Of a stretch of DNA of 64,000 nucleotides, positions 16,801 through 25,901 are shown piece after piece. The notes beneath the pieces are model-generated. The model saw only the letters and a list, made by a program, of their open reading frames with translations, ran no database searches and was not told where the DNA came from. This DNA is from JAWPMT01 sp965229785 (GTDB taxonomy: Bacteria; Bacteroidota; Bacteroidia; Cytophagales; Cyclobacteriaceae), in the NCBI GenBank assembly GCA_965229785.1, contig CBDDJS010000001.1, positions 6,820,001 to 6,884,000 of the forward strand. The letters are read 5' to 3'. The stretch's first letter is position 1; every line of letters starts with the position of its first letter. Made by a program: the position numbers and the translations under genes.

Positions 16801-19800
16801 TGGAAATTGCACGTTTTACCCTACAGGATGGAGGTAGTGATAATACCGACGCAGATGGAGCGGCCACCGTACTTTCTAGCATTACACTGACTGTGAGTAA
16901 TCCGGATAACATTGCCCGAATTGCGCTCTATGATGGCAGTGGAGAGGTAGGAGAAGGAACCTTAAGCGCCGGCTCCATTACCTTCAGTGGATTAACTGTT
17001 ACGGCTGCGGATAACATGACAGAAACCCTGAGTGTATTTGCTACATTCGTCGATGATGGAAGTGTAGTAGATGGCGAGGCAGTTTCGGTTACGATCGTCG
17101 TAAGTGCCCTCACTACCAGTTCTGGTTCTGGCCTGGATGCTTCTTTCACAGGTGGTTCCGATCTTGAAGATGCTAATAGCTCTGATGAAAACCGAATCGA
17201 AGTAGATGGTACAACACTTTCTTTTACCACCCAGCCAACCAATACGGTACAATATGAGACGATGACATCTCCTGAAGTATCGTTAGTAGATGCGGATGGC
17301 AACGTAGATACGGATAACTCAGCGGGGGCAGGCGCTTCAGTCAGCATCACCTCAGATGGCACCCTGGACAGTACACCTAAAACCGCGACCCTATCATCAG
17401 GTGTTGCTACTTTTAATGATGTTGTACACACGGCGACTGCTACGGGCAGAACGTTAACAGCTGCTGCTTCTGGAGTGAGTGCTGGAAGCAGTACTACCTT
17501 CGATATCACCGCTCCTTCTGCTGCATCCGATATCATTGTGGATGCAGGTCTGACTAAATCCAGTAATGTTAATCCAACGGTCTTCGATGCTGCGGACCTG
17601 GACAATACGGGGGATGATGAAGTGGAAATGGCCCGATTCACCCTACGGGACGGTGGAAGTAGCTCCCCAGACGCAGATGCTTTGTCTACCATCTTGACCA
17701 GCATCACCTTGACTGTAACTAATCCAGACAATATTGCACGAGTTGCCTTATATGCGGATGGCAGCGAGGTAGGAGAAGGAACACTTACTGCCGGATCAAT
17801 CACTTTTTCAGGTGTTACCATTACGGCTGCTGATAACATGACAGCAACCCTTAACGTTTTTGCTACCTTCGTCGATGATGGAAGTATAGTAGACGGAGAG
17901 GCGATTTCGGTTACTATTGACGTGAGCGCACTGACCACCGGCCAGAGTTCCGGCCTGGATGCAACCTTTACCGGTGGTACTGATCTGGAAGATGCCAATA
18001 GTTCAGATGAAAACCGAATCGAAGTAGATGGAACAAACCTGAGTTTTACGGTAAATGCCTCTGACGTGACCACCAATGTGAATATGTCGCCTTCCCCTGA
18101 AGTGACCCTTGTAGATGCAGACGACAATGTGGATACAGATAATTCAGCTGGTGCAGGTACGGTTAATATTACTTCAAATGGTACGTTGGACAGTTCTCCT
18201 AAAACGGCTACACTGACTTCTGGGGTAGCTACCTTTGCTGACATTCTACATACGGCTGCAGCCACTGGTAGAACATTGACGGCCGCAGCTTCAGGTGTGA
18301 CTGGCACGACCAGTTCTGCCTTCGCCGTAACTGCTCCTAATGCTGAGTCTAACATCATTGTGGATGCAGGGCTTTCTAAAACGAGTAATTTTAATCCAAC
18401 AACATTCGATGCAGCCGATCTGGACGATACGGGAGACGATGAACTGGAAATTGCACGATTCACCTTACAGGATGGCGGTAGTGACAACACGGATTCGGAT
18501 GGTGCACCTACAGTATTGACGAGTGTTACCTTGACAGTTAGTAATCCCGCGAACATTGCGCGTATTGCTTTATACGATGGTAGTGGTGAAGTAGGAGAAG
18601 GAACCTTAAGTGCCGGGTCTATTACTTTCAGTAGTCTGACCATAACTGCCGCGGATGAAGGGACTGAAACCTTGAACGTATTCGCCACATTCGTGGACGA
18701 TGGAAGTGCGGTAGATGGAGAGGCCGTTTCTGTTACGATTGATGTGAGTGCATTAACAACTGGAACAGGTTCAGGTTTGGATGCATCATTTACAGGTGGA
18801 TCCGACCTTGAAGATGCCAACAGCTCAGATGAGAATCGAATAGAGGTAACAGGTACTACGCTTTCCTTCACAACAGATGCTTCCAATACTGGAGAAAATG
18901 CAAACATGTCTCCTTCACCACAAGTATCCTTAGTAGATGCTGATGGTAATGTGGATACAGATAATACCGCTGGAGCCGGAACGGTTAATATTACCTCAGA
19001 TGGTACATTGAACAGTTCACCGAAGACAGCCACATTGACCAGCGGGGTAGCAACTTTCGCTGACATTCTACATACGGCTGTAGCGACCGGGCGTACACTT
19101 ACGGCGGCCGCGTCAGGAGTTACTGGTACAACCAGTTCTACATTTGATATCACCGATGCCACTCCTCCGGAAGTGACTTCAATTGTACGACAGTCACCCA
19201 TGGATGCTACAACCAACGCAACCAGCGTGACCTTCCGGGTCACCTTTAACGAAGACGTGACTAACGTAAGTACTGATGGTTCTGACTTTGCGATATCCGG
19301 GGCAGCTGCTGGAGGAACCGCTTCTATAGCGAGTGCCACACAGATTACGGCTAGTACGGTATTTGATGTGGTGGTAAATACCATCAATACGGATGGAGAT
19401 CTTGATTTGGATTTTGCAGCCGGACAGGACATTCAGGATGGAAATAGCAATGCATTTGCGCTTGCGATCAATTCTGAGCAAGAATATACCATAGATCAGA
19501 CAGCACCATCGGCCTTTAATACCGGGACAGTGACTGTAAATGGCGGGTCCGTAGTTTCAACCTTTTGGAATGCGACTAATACTGACCTTGACATTGTAGT
19601 TCCGGTGGACAATGACGCATCGCTTGAAAATGGCTCCATTCAATTAAGAGCGCAAATAAATAGTGATGCTTTTGAAGACCTGGGTAGTGCCGTGACCATC
19701 ACCAACAGTGATTTAAATAGCACAGTAACCATCAATATTCTTGCGTCTGTATTTGAAAACCTGAGTGGCGGTTTAAATGATGGCGAGGTGGTTACTTTCA

Positions 19801-22800
19801 ATGCGATCATTACAGATTTAGCCGGCAATTCAACAACAGGAACAGCCAGCACCAATACGATTACTTTTGACGAGACCGCTCCAACTGTATCAAGTATAGC
19901 AAGAAATAGTCCTACAGCTGAGTTGACCAATGCCACTTCAGTGACGTTTCGGGTTACGTTTGATGAAGATGTGACTGGTGTAAGTACAGATGGTTCTGAC
20001 TTTGAAATATCAGGAGCCGGTGCTGGTGGCACCGCTTCAATACTCGATGCAACAGAACAAACTGCCAGTACCGTATTTGATGTGGATGTAAATTCAATCA
20101 ATACTGATGGCGAACTAGATCTGGATTTTGCAGCGGGGCAAGACATTACTGATGAAGCGGGTAATGCTTTCGCGGTAAGTATTACCTCAGAAGAAACTTA
20201 CACCATAGATCAAACGGCTCCCACTATCGCCATCTCCACACCAATCGAAGGCGATGGAGTAGTGAATGCTAGTGAAGATGGCGATGTAACGATTAGTGGT
20301 TCTACGACCGGTACCGAAGATGGACAATCAGTATCAATCTCGTTTACTGATGGATCAAGTACGCCGGTTACGGGTACGGCTACGGTTACTAGTAATGCGT
20401 GGACAATTACTACGGATGCGGACATCAGCGGCCTAAATGATGGGACCATCACGATTACAGCTGATGTAAGTGATCAGGCAGGAAATGCGGCTACACAGGC
20501 TAGTCAGACTGTGACATTGGATAACGCGATTCCTTCCGTTGTTGTAAGTACTCCTTCCTCTGCGATATCTGTCAATGCTCCAAATCAGACCATTAGTGGT
20601 ACCTCAGACGAAGACGGTGCAACGATCAACATCTATCTTGATTCCAATAATGATGGTGTTCAGGAAGGCAGTTCTTTAGGAAGTAATGTAGTCAGTAGCG
20701 GCACCTGGAGTATTTCGGTGAGCTTAACAGCTGATCAAGCGAATGATTTTGTAGTTCAGGCATCTGATGCCGCGGGAAATGCCTCTAGTGATGTGGATGT
20801 TCCGACGATCACGGAAGATAGCTCGGATCCTGCAAGTCCGGTAGTTACTTCTCCGGCTTCTGCCATTTCGGTCAATGCCGCCACACAGACGATCAGCGGG
20901 ACTCACAGTGAAGATGGTGTGACCGTTCACGTATATGCAGATGCCGATAATGACGGACTCATTGATAACCTGACACCTTTAGATAGCGATGTGGTATCGG
21001 GTGGTACCTGGAGTGTGAGTGTCAACCTTGCTGAAGATGATGAAAACAATTTCATTGTTCGGGCAGAAGATGCCGCTGGCAATACTTCCGGTGAAGTGGA
21101 TGTGCCTACCATTACGGAAGACAGTACAGCTCCAACTATTTCGATCAGTACGCCTATTGAAGGAGATGGCATCGTAGAAGCTGCAGAATCTTCTGATGTG
21201 GAGATCAGTGGAACGACTGTAGGGGTGGAAGATGGACAGTCTGTAAGTGTTTCGTTCAGTGATGGAACGACTACAGCGGGACCTGTCAACGCTACGGTAA
21301 CCAGCAATGCCTGGACCGCCAGTTTAGCAGATATCAGTGCATTGAATGACGGAAATATCACGGTAACTGCAGATGTAAGTGACCTGGCAGGAAATGCAGC
21401 CACTCAGACTAGTCAGACGATCACCCTGGACCAGGCGCCACCGACGATCAGTATCACCGCACCTGGTGACGATGTGACCAATGTCGATATTGAAGCAGAT
21501 ATTACAATCACTTTCAATGAAAATATTCAGTTTGGTTCAGGAAACATTCTATTGAATGACCTGGATAATACAACCACCGACCTGACGATTGATGCAAGTT
21601 CTCCGGGATCAGCAGCATCCATTAGTGGTGCGGTATTGACTATTGCCAATCCTAGTGGCTTCCTTGAAGAAGGTAGGAATTATGCGATTCGAATCGCCAG
21701 TACGGCGATTGAGGATATTGGAGGAAATGCCTTTGCGGGAATTGCCGATGATGTGACTTACAATTTTACCACGGAAGTGGCTCCAACAGTTTCTATTGGT
21801 GACGCAGCAGTTACGGAAGGAAATTCAGGTCAGGCATCCGCTACATTTACGGTATCTCTGGATAAAACCTCACCGAAGACAATCACCATAGATTATGCCA
21901 CTTCTGACAATACCGCAACCACGGCTGACAATGATTACGCCGCAGTAACCACAACTACATTAACATTCAATCCTTCGGAAACATCCAAGGATGTGACCGT
22001 CAATGTGAATGGCGATACAAGAGATGAGGATGCTGAGTCCTTCTTCCTGGATGGAACGAATCCTACTAATGCTTCATTTGCTGATAACCAGGGTGAAGCG
22101 ACGATCACGGATGATGATGATCCTCCAACGGTAGCTTTTGCAAGTACTTCTTCTGATGGGGCCGAGTCAGTGAGCTCAGCAGATATTACTGTGGAAGTTT
22201 CAACTGGAAGTTCAAAAACCATCACCGTAGATTATGCTGTCACTGGAACTGCAACTGGTTCAGGAACTGATTACACCTTGGCAGATGGAACAGTGACTTT
22301 CGCTGCTGATGATGTAAGCGAAATAGTTACCATCGCGAGTATAGTAGATGATGCCATACTTGAGACAAATGAAACAGTGATCCTGACTTTGTCAAATCCT
22401 GTGAATGCAACACTAGGAACGAATACGACGCATACTTATACGATCACTGAAAATGATAATGCAGCCGTTACAATAGCTGATGCTTCGCTGAATGAGGCAG
22501 ATGGTACAGTTACCATGACGGCAACTCTTGATAATGTAGTTCAGGGAGGATTTGATGTTACGATCACCAGTGCTGATGGGACGGCCAGTCAAACGGACGG
22601 AGATTACACTGCCGTTAGTGAGACGTTAACTTTTGCCGGTACTGCAGGTGAGACACAAACTTTCACCGTGACGGTTGCTGATGATGCGATCCTTGAAGCC
22701 AACGAAACCATTACCCTGTCACAAGGTAGTCTTTCTACTTCCGCAGCAGTAGATATTACCGATGGAGCTACAGTGACGATCAATAATGATGACAATGCTA

Positions 22801-24974
22801 CAGTTACCATCGCGGATGCTTCCGGAAATGAGGACGATGGGGACATTACCGTTACCTTAACGCTGGACAGCCAGGTAGATGGAGGTCTTACGGTAGATGT
22901 GAGTACGGCAGATGGAACAGCAACAACCGATGATAGTGATTATACCGCTTTATCCGGCGAGACGGTGACCTTTACGGGAACATCTGGTGAAACACAGACT
23001 GTGACCATAGCAGCCACGGAGGATAGCAAAGTAGAGGCTGATGAAACACTTACGATTAGCATGAGTAATGTAACGGCTACAACCGTTGCTACAACTTCAA
23101 TTACTACTTCTGACACAGGAACAATCACGATAACCAACGATGATGCTGCTGCAGTAACCATTGCGGATGCTTCAGGCGATGAAGATAGCGGAGCCATTAC
23201 ACTGACAGCCACCCTGGATAATCCTGTAGACGGTGGCTTTACAGTAGACGTTAGTACGGCTGATGGGACCGCTACCTCTGCAGATTATACCTCAGTAGAA
23301 GGAGAAACACTGACCTTCAGTGGTACGGCAGGCGAAACGCAAACATTCACCGTTACACCTACTTCGGATGAAGCCGTCGAAAGTGATGAAACAGTGACCG
23401 TGTCGATGAGTAATGTGGCAGGAACCAGTTTGTCGGTGACAATTTCCGATGAAGCTACGGTGACCATCACAAATGACGATAATGCACCAGTGATCACGGC
23501 GGGACAAACCTTCCCGATTGAGGGAATCTTAAGTCAGGGTGATGAGATCGGAACGGTTGTGGCAACTGATGCGGATGATGCAACTACCTTCTCTGGCTGG
23601 ACCATTGTAAGTGGAAACACTGATGATGCTTTTGCCATAGGTGCAGCAACAGGTTTGCTTACGGTAAATGATCCAACGGTGATTGATCTGATCGCGACAC
23701 CAAGCTATACGTTGACTTTAACCGTTTCTGATGGAACTAATACTAGTGCGGAAGAAACAGTGACCATTGAAGTGGGAGATGGTATCGCACCAACAGTTAC
23801 ATTGAGTAGTGATGTGGGAGATGTTACCAATGTGTCGCCGATTTCATTCACGGCTACATTCAGCGAACTGGTCCAGGGCTTTACGTTGGATGACCTTACA
23901 TTGACCAATGCGACAGCTGCAAATCTGGTAGCCAATGATGCTCAGACTACTTACACGTTTGACCTGACACCAGAAGCAGAAGGAACGGTTTCGGTAAGCA
24001 TTGCAGCAAGTGTGGCGAATGACGCAGTAGGTAACCAGAATGAAGCGTCGAATACGATTTCGTATTTCTACGACATTACTGCTCCTACAGTAACATTAAC
24101 GACTACTGCAGATGCTATTACTGGTGAAACTTCTGCGAGAATATTGTTTGATTTCAGTGAGGTTGTGACCGGATTTGAAGAAGCAGATATTCAGGTCAGT
24201 AGTGGTACACTCTCCAGCTTCTCGGGATCTGGTGCTTCCTATCAGGTGGACATTACTAGTATCAGTGAAGGAATAGCAACCATCACCGTTCCGGTCGGCG
24301 CGGCGAGCGATGCTGCTGGTAACGGTAACACCGAAGGGAGTGTTTCATGGGAGGTAGATCTTACCGGACCTTCTGGATTTACGGTAACTATCCTAAACCC
24401 TGCCATTAATGACTTGAATGAAGACAACTTCCGTTTCAGGATCAATGGTGCAGAACCTCGTTCTACATTTAACTATACCATCAACTCTACTGGCGGAGGT
24501 ACGGCAGTGACTGGTACTGGTGAACTCAACGGAAATGGCCAGGGTGGTGTGCTTGATGATATCGATGTATCAGGTCTTGGAGATGGAACTTTGACACTCT
24601 CCGTAGAGATGATCGATGAGTTCGGGAACCTGGGAGCCATTGCTACGGATGAAATTCAAAAGAACACGGAAGATGGTGGAAGTAATGGAATCGCGCAGGG
24701 ATATAGCCCGAACGGAGATAACATTGATGATACCTGGACAATACCCGGTATAGAAGATCTGCCAAATAACACGGTAACCATCTTTAACCGATATGGTACG
24801 AAAGTTTGGGAAACGACCAACTACGATAATGAGAATAATGCCTGGGACAGTCAGGCCAACGTAGATAACATATTTGGTAGTGCTGGGTTGCCGGATGGTA
24901 CCTATTTCTACGTCATTGAATTCCCGGGAACTAATACAGACTCAAAATCAGGATTTGTAATCCTTAAAAGATAA
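13860..24974 (+). CDS. Giant multi-repeat surface adhesin with T9SS type B sorting domain
   Basis: About 3,704 residues from the ATG at 13860; an in-frame ATG at 13806 adds 18. The signal peptide ends near AYAQ. Counted from 13806, a unique N-terminal part runs to about residue 240, then Ig-like units (TPPEVTSI... type at about 242, 1784 and 2025), four near-identical 274-residue repeats (693-1788), more Ig-like units (to 2658), five Calx-beta domains (about 2659-3227), a cadherin-like unit (to 3325), Ig-like units, and a gliding-motility-type C-terminal domain (about 3627-3722: YSPNGDNIDD, IFNRYGTKVWE, DGTYFYVI). This tail directs outer-membrane passage through the type IX system. The protein is very acidic, fitting Ca2+ binding. 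A role in adhesion or gliding is inferred. Confidence 0.92.
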   Translation: MIFRRISKFYFVSRHPSSSLVRLALMVLVLLSGVAAYAQPADENYQDNTSDASLVVTSRTVDGILYTANVTVNTAVATSAEISRNFFPSGDRHFSFDPLLSALATTVSIESSDGSAFKLVSLDASVFTGLAGNRTEDFTITGFDVSDVQVASDNIDFTTSDASGSITYTKDASGAEAGTLTFNTDWENIKRITFTGTSSGVGTTNAVSIAFDNIDFDAAVAGGDSTPPEVTSITRQSPTDENTNAASVTFRVTFDEDVQNVSTDGSDFAISGAGAGGTASITGASSVSASIYDVTVATINTDGLLDLGFAGGQDIQDLATNAFGGTNNGTEQTYTIDQTGATTTTPDLATSSDSGNEEHTAGATSDNRTNDLTPTFEGTTEVGASVVVTSSVAGSLGSATVDGSGNWTLTPMSDLAVGAHTITAQATDALGNTGAVSGGLAIILDNTSPTVTITSTESPGPTNSNPIPLTVTFSEEAENMKENDFVVSGGTTSNFVGPDSTTFTVDITPAMDGTVTVDLNAGRAFDLAGNPNTAATQFSIVYDGTQPTISSVAVEEDNIYVDVTFSEGVYNTNGGSGALQPSDFDLKLTGGVATSPSISSVKKNDNAVEGSATALAGGETVVRVFFSVTGTPNGSETLEVDLASSAVFDEAGNEADADQSANSNTANLNVPDDESNIIVDNTLTKQSNFNPIVFDAADLDNTGDDEIEIARFTLQDGGSDNTDADSKSTIISSITLTVSNPDNIARIALYDGSGEVGEGTLSSGSITFSGVTITAADNMTETLRVFATFKDNGTVVDGEAVAVTIDVSALTTAAGSTLASAFTGGSDLQDAPSSDENRIEVDGTNLSFTVNVSDTEETATMSPSPQVSLIDADGNLDTDNSGGAGTVNITSNGTLDSSPKTATLSSGVATFNDIVHTAVATGRTLTAAASGVTGTTSAAFAVTAVDNESNIIVDAGLTKTSNFNPTTFDAADLDDTGDDELEIARFTLQDGGSDNTDADGAATVLSSITLTVSNPDNIARIALYDGSGEVGEGTLSAGSITFSGLTVTAADNMTETLSVFATFVDDGSVVDGEAVSVTIVVSALTTSSGSGLDASFTGGSDLEDANSSDENRIEVDGTTLSFTTQPTNTVQYETMTSPEVSLVDADGNVDTDNSAGAGASVSITSDGTLDSTPKTATLSSGVATFNDVVHTATATGRTLTAAASGVSAGSSTTFDITAPSAASDIIVDAGLTKSSNVNPTVFDAADLDNTGDDEVEMARFTLRDGGSSSPDADALSTILTSITLTVTNPDNIARVALYADGSEVGEGTLTAGSITFSGVTITAADNMTATLNVFATFVDDGSIVDGEAISVTIDVSALTTGQSSGLDATFTGGTDLEDANSSDENRIEVDGTNLSFTVNASDVTTNVNMSPSPEVTLVDADDNVDTDNSAGAGTVNITSNGTLDSSPKTATLTSGVATFADILHTAAATGRTLTAAASGVTGTTSSAFAVTAPNAESNIIVDAGLSKTSNFNPTTFDAADLDDTGDDELEIARFTLQDGGSDNTDSDGAPTVLTSVTLTVSNPANIARIALYDGSGEVGEGTLSAGSITFSSLTITAADEGTETLNVFATFVDDGSAVDGEAVSVTIDVSALTTGTGSGLDASFTGGSDLEDANSSDENRIEVTGTTLSFTTDASNTGENANMSPSPQVSLVDADGNVDTDNTAGAGTVNITSDGTLNSSPKTATLTSGVATFADILHTAVATGRTLTAAASGVTGTTSSTFDITDATPPEVTSIVRQSPMDATTNATSVTFRVTFNEDVTNVSTDGSDFAISGAAAGGTASIASATQITASTVFDVVVNTINTDGDLDLDFAAGQDIQDGNSNAFALAINSEQEYTIDQTAPSAFNTGTVTVNGGSVVSTFWNATNTDLDIVVPVDNDASLENGSIQLRAQINSDAFEDLGSAVTITNSDLNSTVTINILASVFENLSGGLNDGEVVTFNAIITDLAGNSTTGTASTNTITFDETAPTVSSIARNSPTAELTNATSVTFRVTFDEDVTGVSTDGSDFEISGAGAGGTASILDATEQTASTVFDVDVNSINTDGELDLDFAAGQDITDEAGNAFAVSITSEETYTIDQTAPTIAISTPIEGDGVVNASEDGDVTISGSTTGTEDGQSVSISFTDGSSTPVTGTATVTSNAWTITTDADISGLNDGTITITADVSDQAGNAATQASQTVTLDNAIPSVVVSTPSSAISVNAPNQTISGTSDEDGATINIYLDSNNDGVQEGSSLGSNVVSSGTWSISVSLTADQANDFVVQASDAAGNASSDVDVPTITEDSSDPASPVVTSPASAISVNAATQTISGTHSEDGVTVHVYADADNDGLIDNLTPLDSDVVSGGTWSVSVNLAEDDENNFIVRAEDAAGNTSGEVDVPTITEDSTAPTISISTPIEGDGIVEAAESSDVEISGTTVGVEDGQSVSVSFSDGTTTAGPVNATVTSNAWTASLADISALNDGNITVTADVSDLAGNAATQTSQTITLDQAPPTISITAPGDDVTNVDIEADITITFNENIQFGSGNILLNDLDNTTTDLTIDASSPGSAASISGAVLTIANPSGFLEEGRNYAIRIASTAIEDIGGNAFAGIADDVTYNFTTEVAPTVSIGDAAVTEGNSGQASATFTVSLDKTSPKTITIDYATSDNTATTADNDYAAVTTTTLTFNPSETSKDVTVNVNGDTRDEDAESFFLDGTNPTNASFADNQGEATITDDDDPPTVAFASTSSDGAESVSSADITVEVSTGSSKTITVDYAVTGTATGSGTDYTLADGTVTFAADDVSEIVTIASIVDDAILETNETVILTLSNPVNATLGTNTTHTYTITENDNAAVTIADASLNEADGTVTMTATLDNVVQGGFDVTITSADGTASQTDGDYTAVSETLTFAGTAGETQTFTVTVADDAILEANETITLSQGSLSTSAAVDITDGATVTINNDDNATVTIADASGNEDDGDITVTLTLDSQVDGGLTVDVSTADGTATTDDSDYTALSGETVTFTGTSGETQTVTIAATEDSKVEADETLTISMSNVTATTVATTSITTSDTGTITITNDDAAAVTIADASGDEDSGAITLTATLDNPVDGGFTVDVSTADGTATSADYTSVEGETLTFSGTAGETQTFTVTPTSDEAVESDETVTVSMSNVAGTSLSVTISDEATVTITNDDNAPVITAGQTFPIEGILSQGDEIGTVVATDADDATTFSGWTIVSGNTDDAFAIGAATGLLTVNDPTVIDLIATPSYTLTLTVSDGTNTSAEETVTIEVGDGIAPTVTLSSDVGDVTNVSPISFTATFSELVQGFTLDDLTLTNATAANLVANDAQTTYTFDLTPEAEGTVSVSIAASVANDAVGNQNEASNTISYFYDITAPTVTLTTTADAITGETSARILFDFSEVVTGFEEADIQVSSGTLSSFSGSGASYQVDITSISEGIATITVPVGAASDAAGNGNTEGSVSWEVDLTGPSGFTVTILNPAINDLNEDNFRFRINGAEPRSTFNYTINSTGGGTAVTGTGELNGNGQGGVLDDIDVSGLGDGTLTLSVEMIDEFGNLGAIATDEIQKNTEDGGSNGIAQGYSPNGDNIDDTWTIPGIEDLPNNTVTIFNRYGTKVWETTNYDNENNAWDSQANVDNIFGSAGLPDGTYFYVIEFPGTNTDSKSGFVILKR
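15882..19169 (+). repeat. Four tandem 822-bp in-frame repeats in the adhesin gene
   Basis: The units start at 15882, 16704, 17526 and 18348, each exactly 822 bases (274 codons) after the last. Each begins with S-[ND/DI]-IIVD and contains FDAADLD, DDE-x-E-x-ARFTL, EVGEGTL, SSDENRIEV and GRTLTAAASGV. The proteins are nearly identical while many third codon positions differ, so the duplications are not recent and the protein sequence has been kept. The repeats could still mediate recombination. Confidence 0.93.
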
Positions 24975-24992
24975 TCGCCAACTCCAGTGAAG

Positions 24993-25901
24993 ATGAAAAA
25001 AATATTTGCAATCACAGTTTTTAGTTTGTTCGCCATCGCTGGTTTGGTGGCGCAGCAACAAGCGACGTACACACAGTACATGTTCAATGGCATGGCCATT
25101 AACCCCGGCTATATCGGGAGTCACGACGCACTAAGCGTAACCGCTCTAGGGCGTTGGCAATGGGTAGGCCTGGAAGGTGCACCGAATACGCAGACCATAG
25201 CGATCCATTCGCCTGTTCCGAGAAAGAACATTGGTTTGGGGCTTCAAATCACCAGGGATCAAATCGCAGTAACTGACCTGACCAGTGTAATGGCGGGTTA
25301 CTCTTACCGCATACCTGTAGGCGGAGGCATTCTGAGTATGGGCCTTCAGGCTGGTCTGCAATCCTATAGTGCCGATTTTGGTTCGGTCTACACGATCAAT
25401 TCGGATCCTACTTTCCAGGAGAATTTCAGCGCCATGAAGCCCAATGTGGGAGCTGGGTTGTTTTACTACAATCCGATCTTCTATGTAGGCCTGTCAGCAC
25501 CATTATTGATCAACAACACCATTACCAATGGTGCAACAGATGTATTTACCCAAAGAAGGCACTATTTCCTTACGTCGGGCGTAATGATCAATCTGAGTGA
25601 TGGCGTTAAACTTAAGCCCAATATTCTGGCCAGAGTAGTGGACGGAGCACCGATATCCTTTGATTACAATGTCAATGTTTTATTAAATAATATCCTTTGG
25701 CTGGGAGTTTCTTTCAGACCTCCGGAATCTGTCAACTTCCTGATTGAGTTTGAAGTAACTCAGCAATTCCGAATCGGATATGCGCTGGATTATATCATTG
25801 ATGAAACATTAAGTGATATAACAACCACTTCACATGAGATCATGTTGAATTATCGGTTCAAACTGTCCAAAGACAAAGTAGTAACTCCCAGATATTTTTA
25901 A
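24993..25901 (+). CDS. PorP/SprF family type IX secretion membrane protein
   Basis: About 302 residues with a signal peptide ending near GLVAQ and the family start QQATYTQYMFNGMAINPGYIGS. The rest is a beta-barrel-like sequence with many Gly-aromatic strands. PorP/SprF proteins sit in the outer membrane; SprF is needed for secretion of the type B CTD adhesin SprB in Flavobacterium johnsoniae (established for that pair). Here it follows a type B CTD adhesin by 18 bases, so it is probably that protein's dedicated partner. The ATG at 24993 is chosen over an in-frame GTG 6 bases upstream. Confidence 0.9.
   Translation: MKKIFAITVFSLFAIAGLVAQQQATYTQYMFNGMAINPGYIGSHDALSVTALGRWQWVGLEGAPNTQTIAIHSPVPRKNIGLGLQITRDQIAVTDLTSVMAGYSYRIPVGGGILSMGLQAGLQSYSADFGSVYTINSDPTFQENFSAMKPNVGAGLFYYNPIFYVGLSAPLLINNTITNGATDVFTQRRHYFLTSGVMINLSDGVKLKPNILARVVDGAPISFDYNVNVLLNNILWLGVSFRPPESVNFLIEFEVTQQFRIGYALDYIIDETLSDITTTSHEIMLNYRFKLSKDKVVTPRYF

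Noticed and set aside
16928..19432. An open minus-strand frame of 834 codons opposite the adhesin repeats
   Set aside because: It mirrors the four repeat units and contains only low-complexity Ser/Val/Pro-rich sequence; it results from codon bias and repetition on the coding strand. The plus frame carries all recognisable domains.
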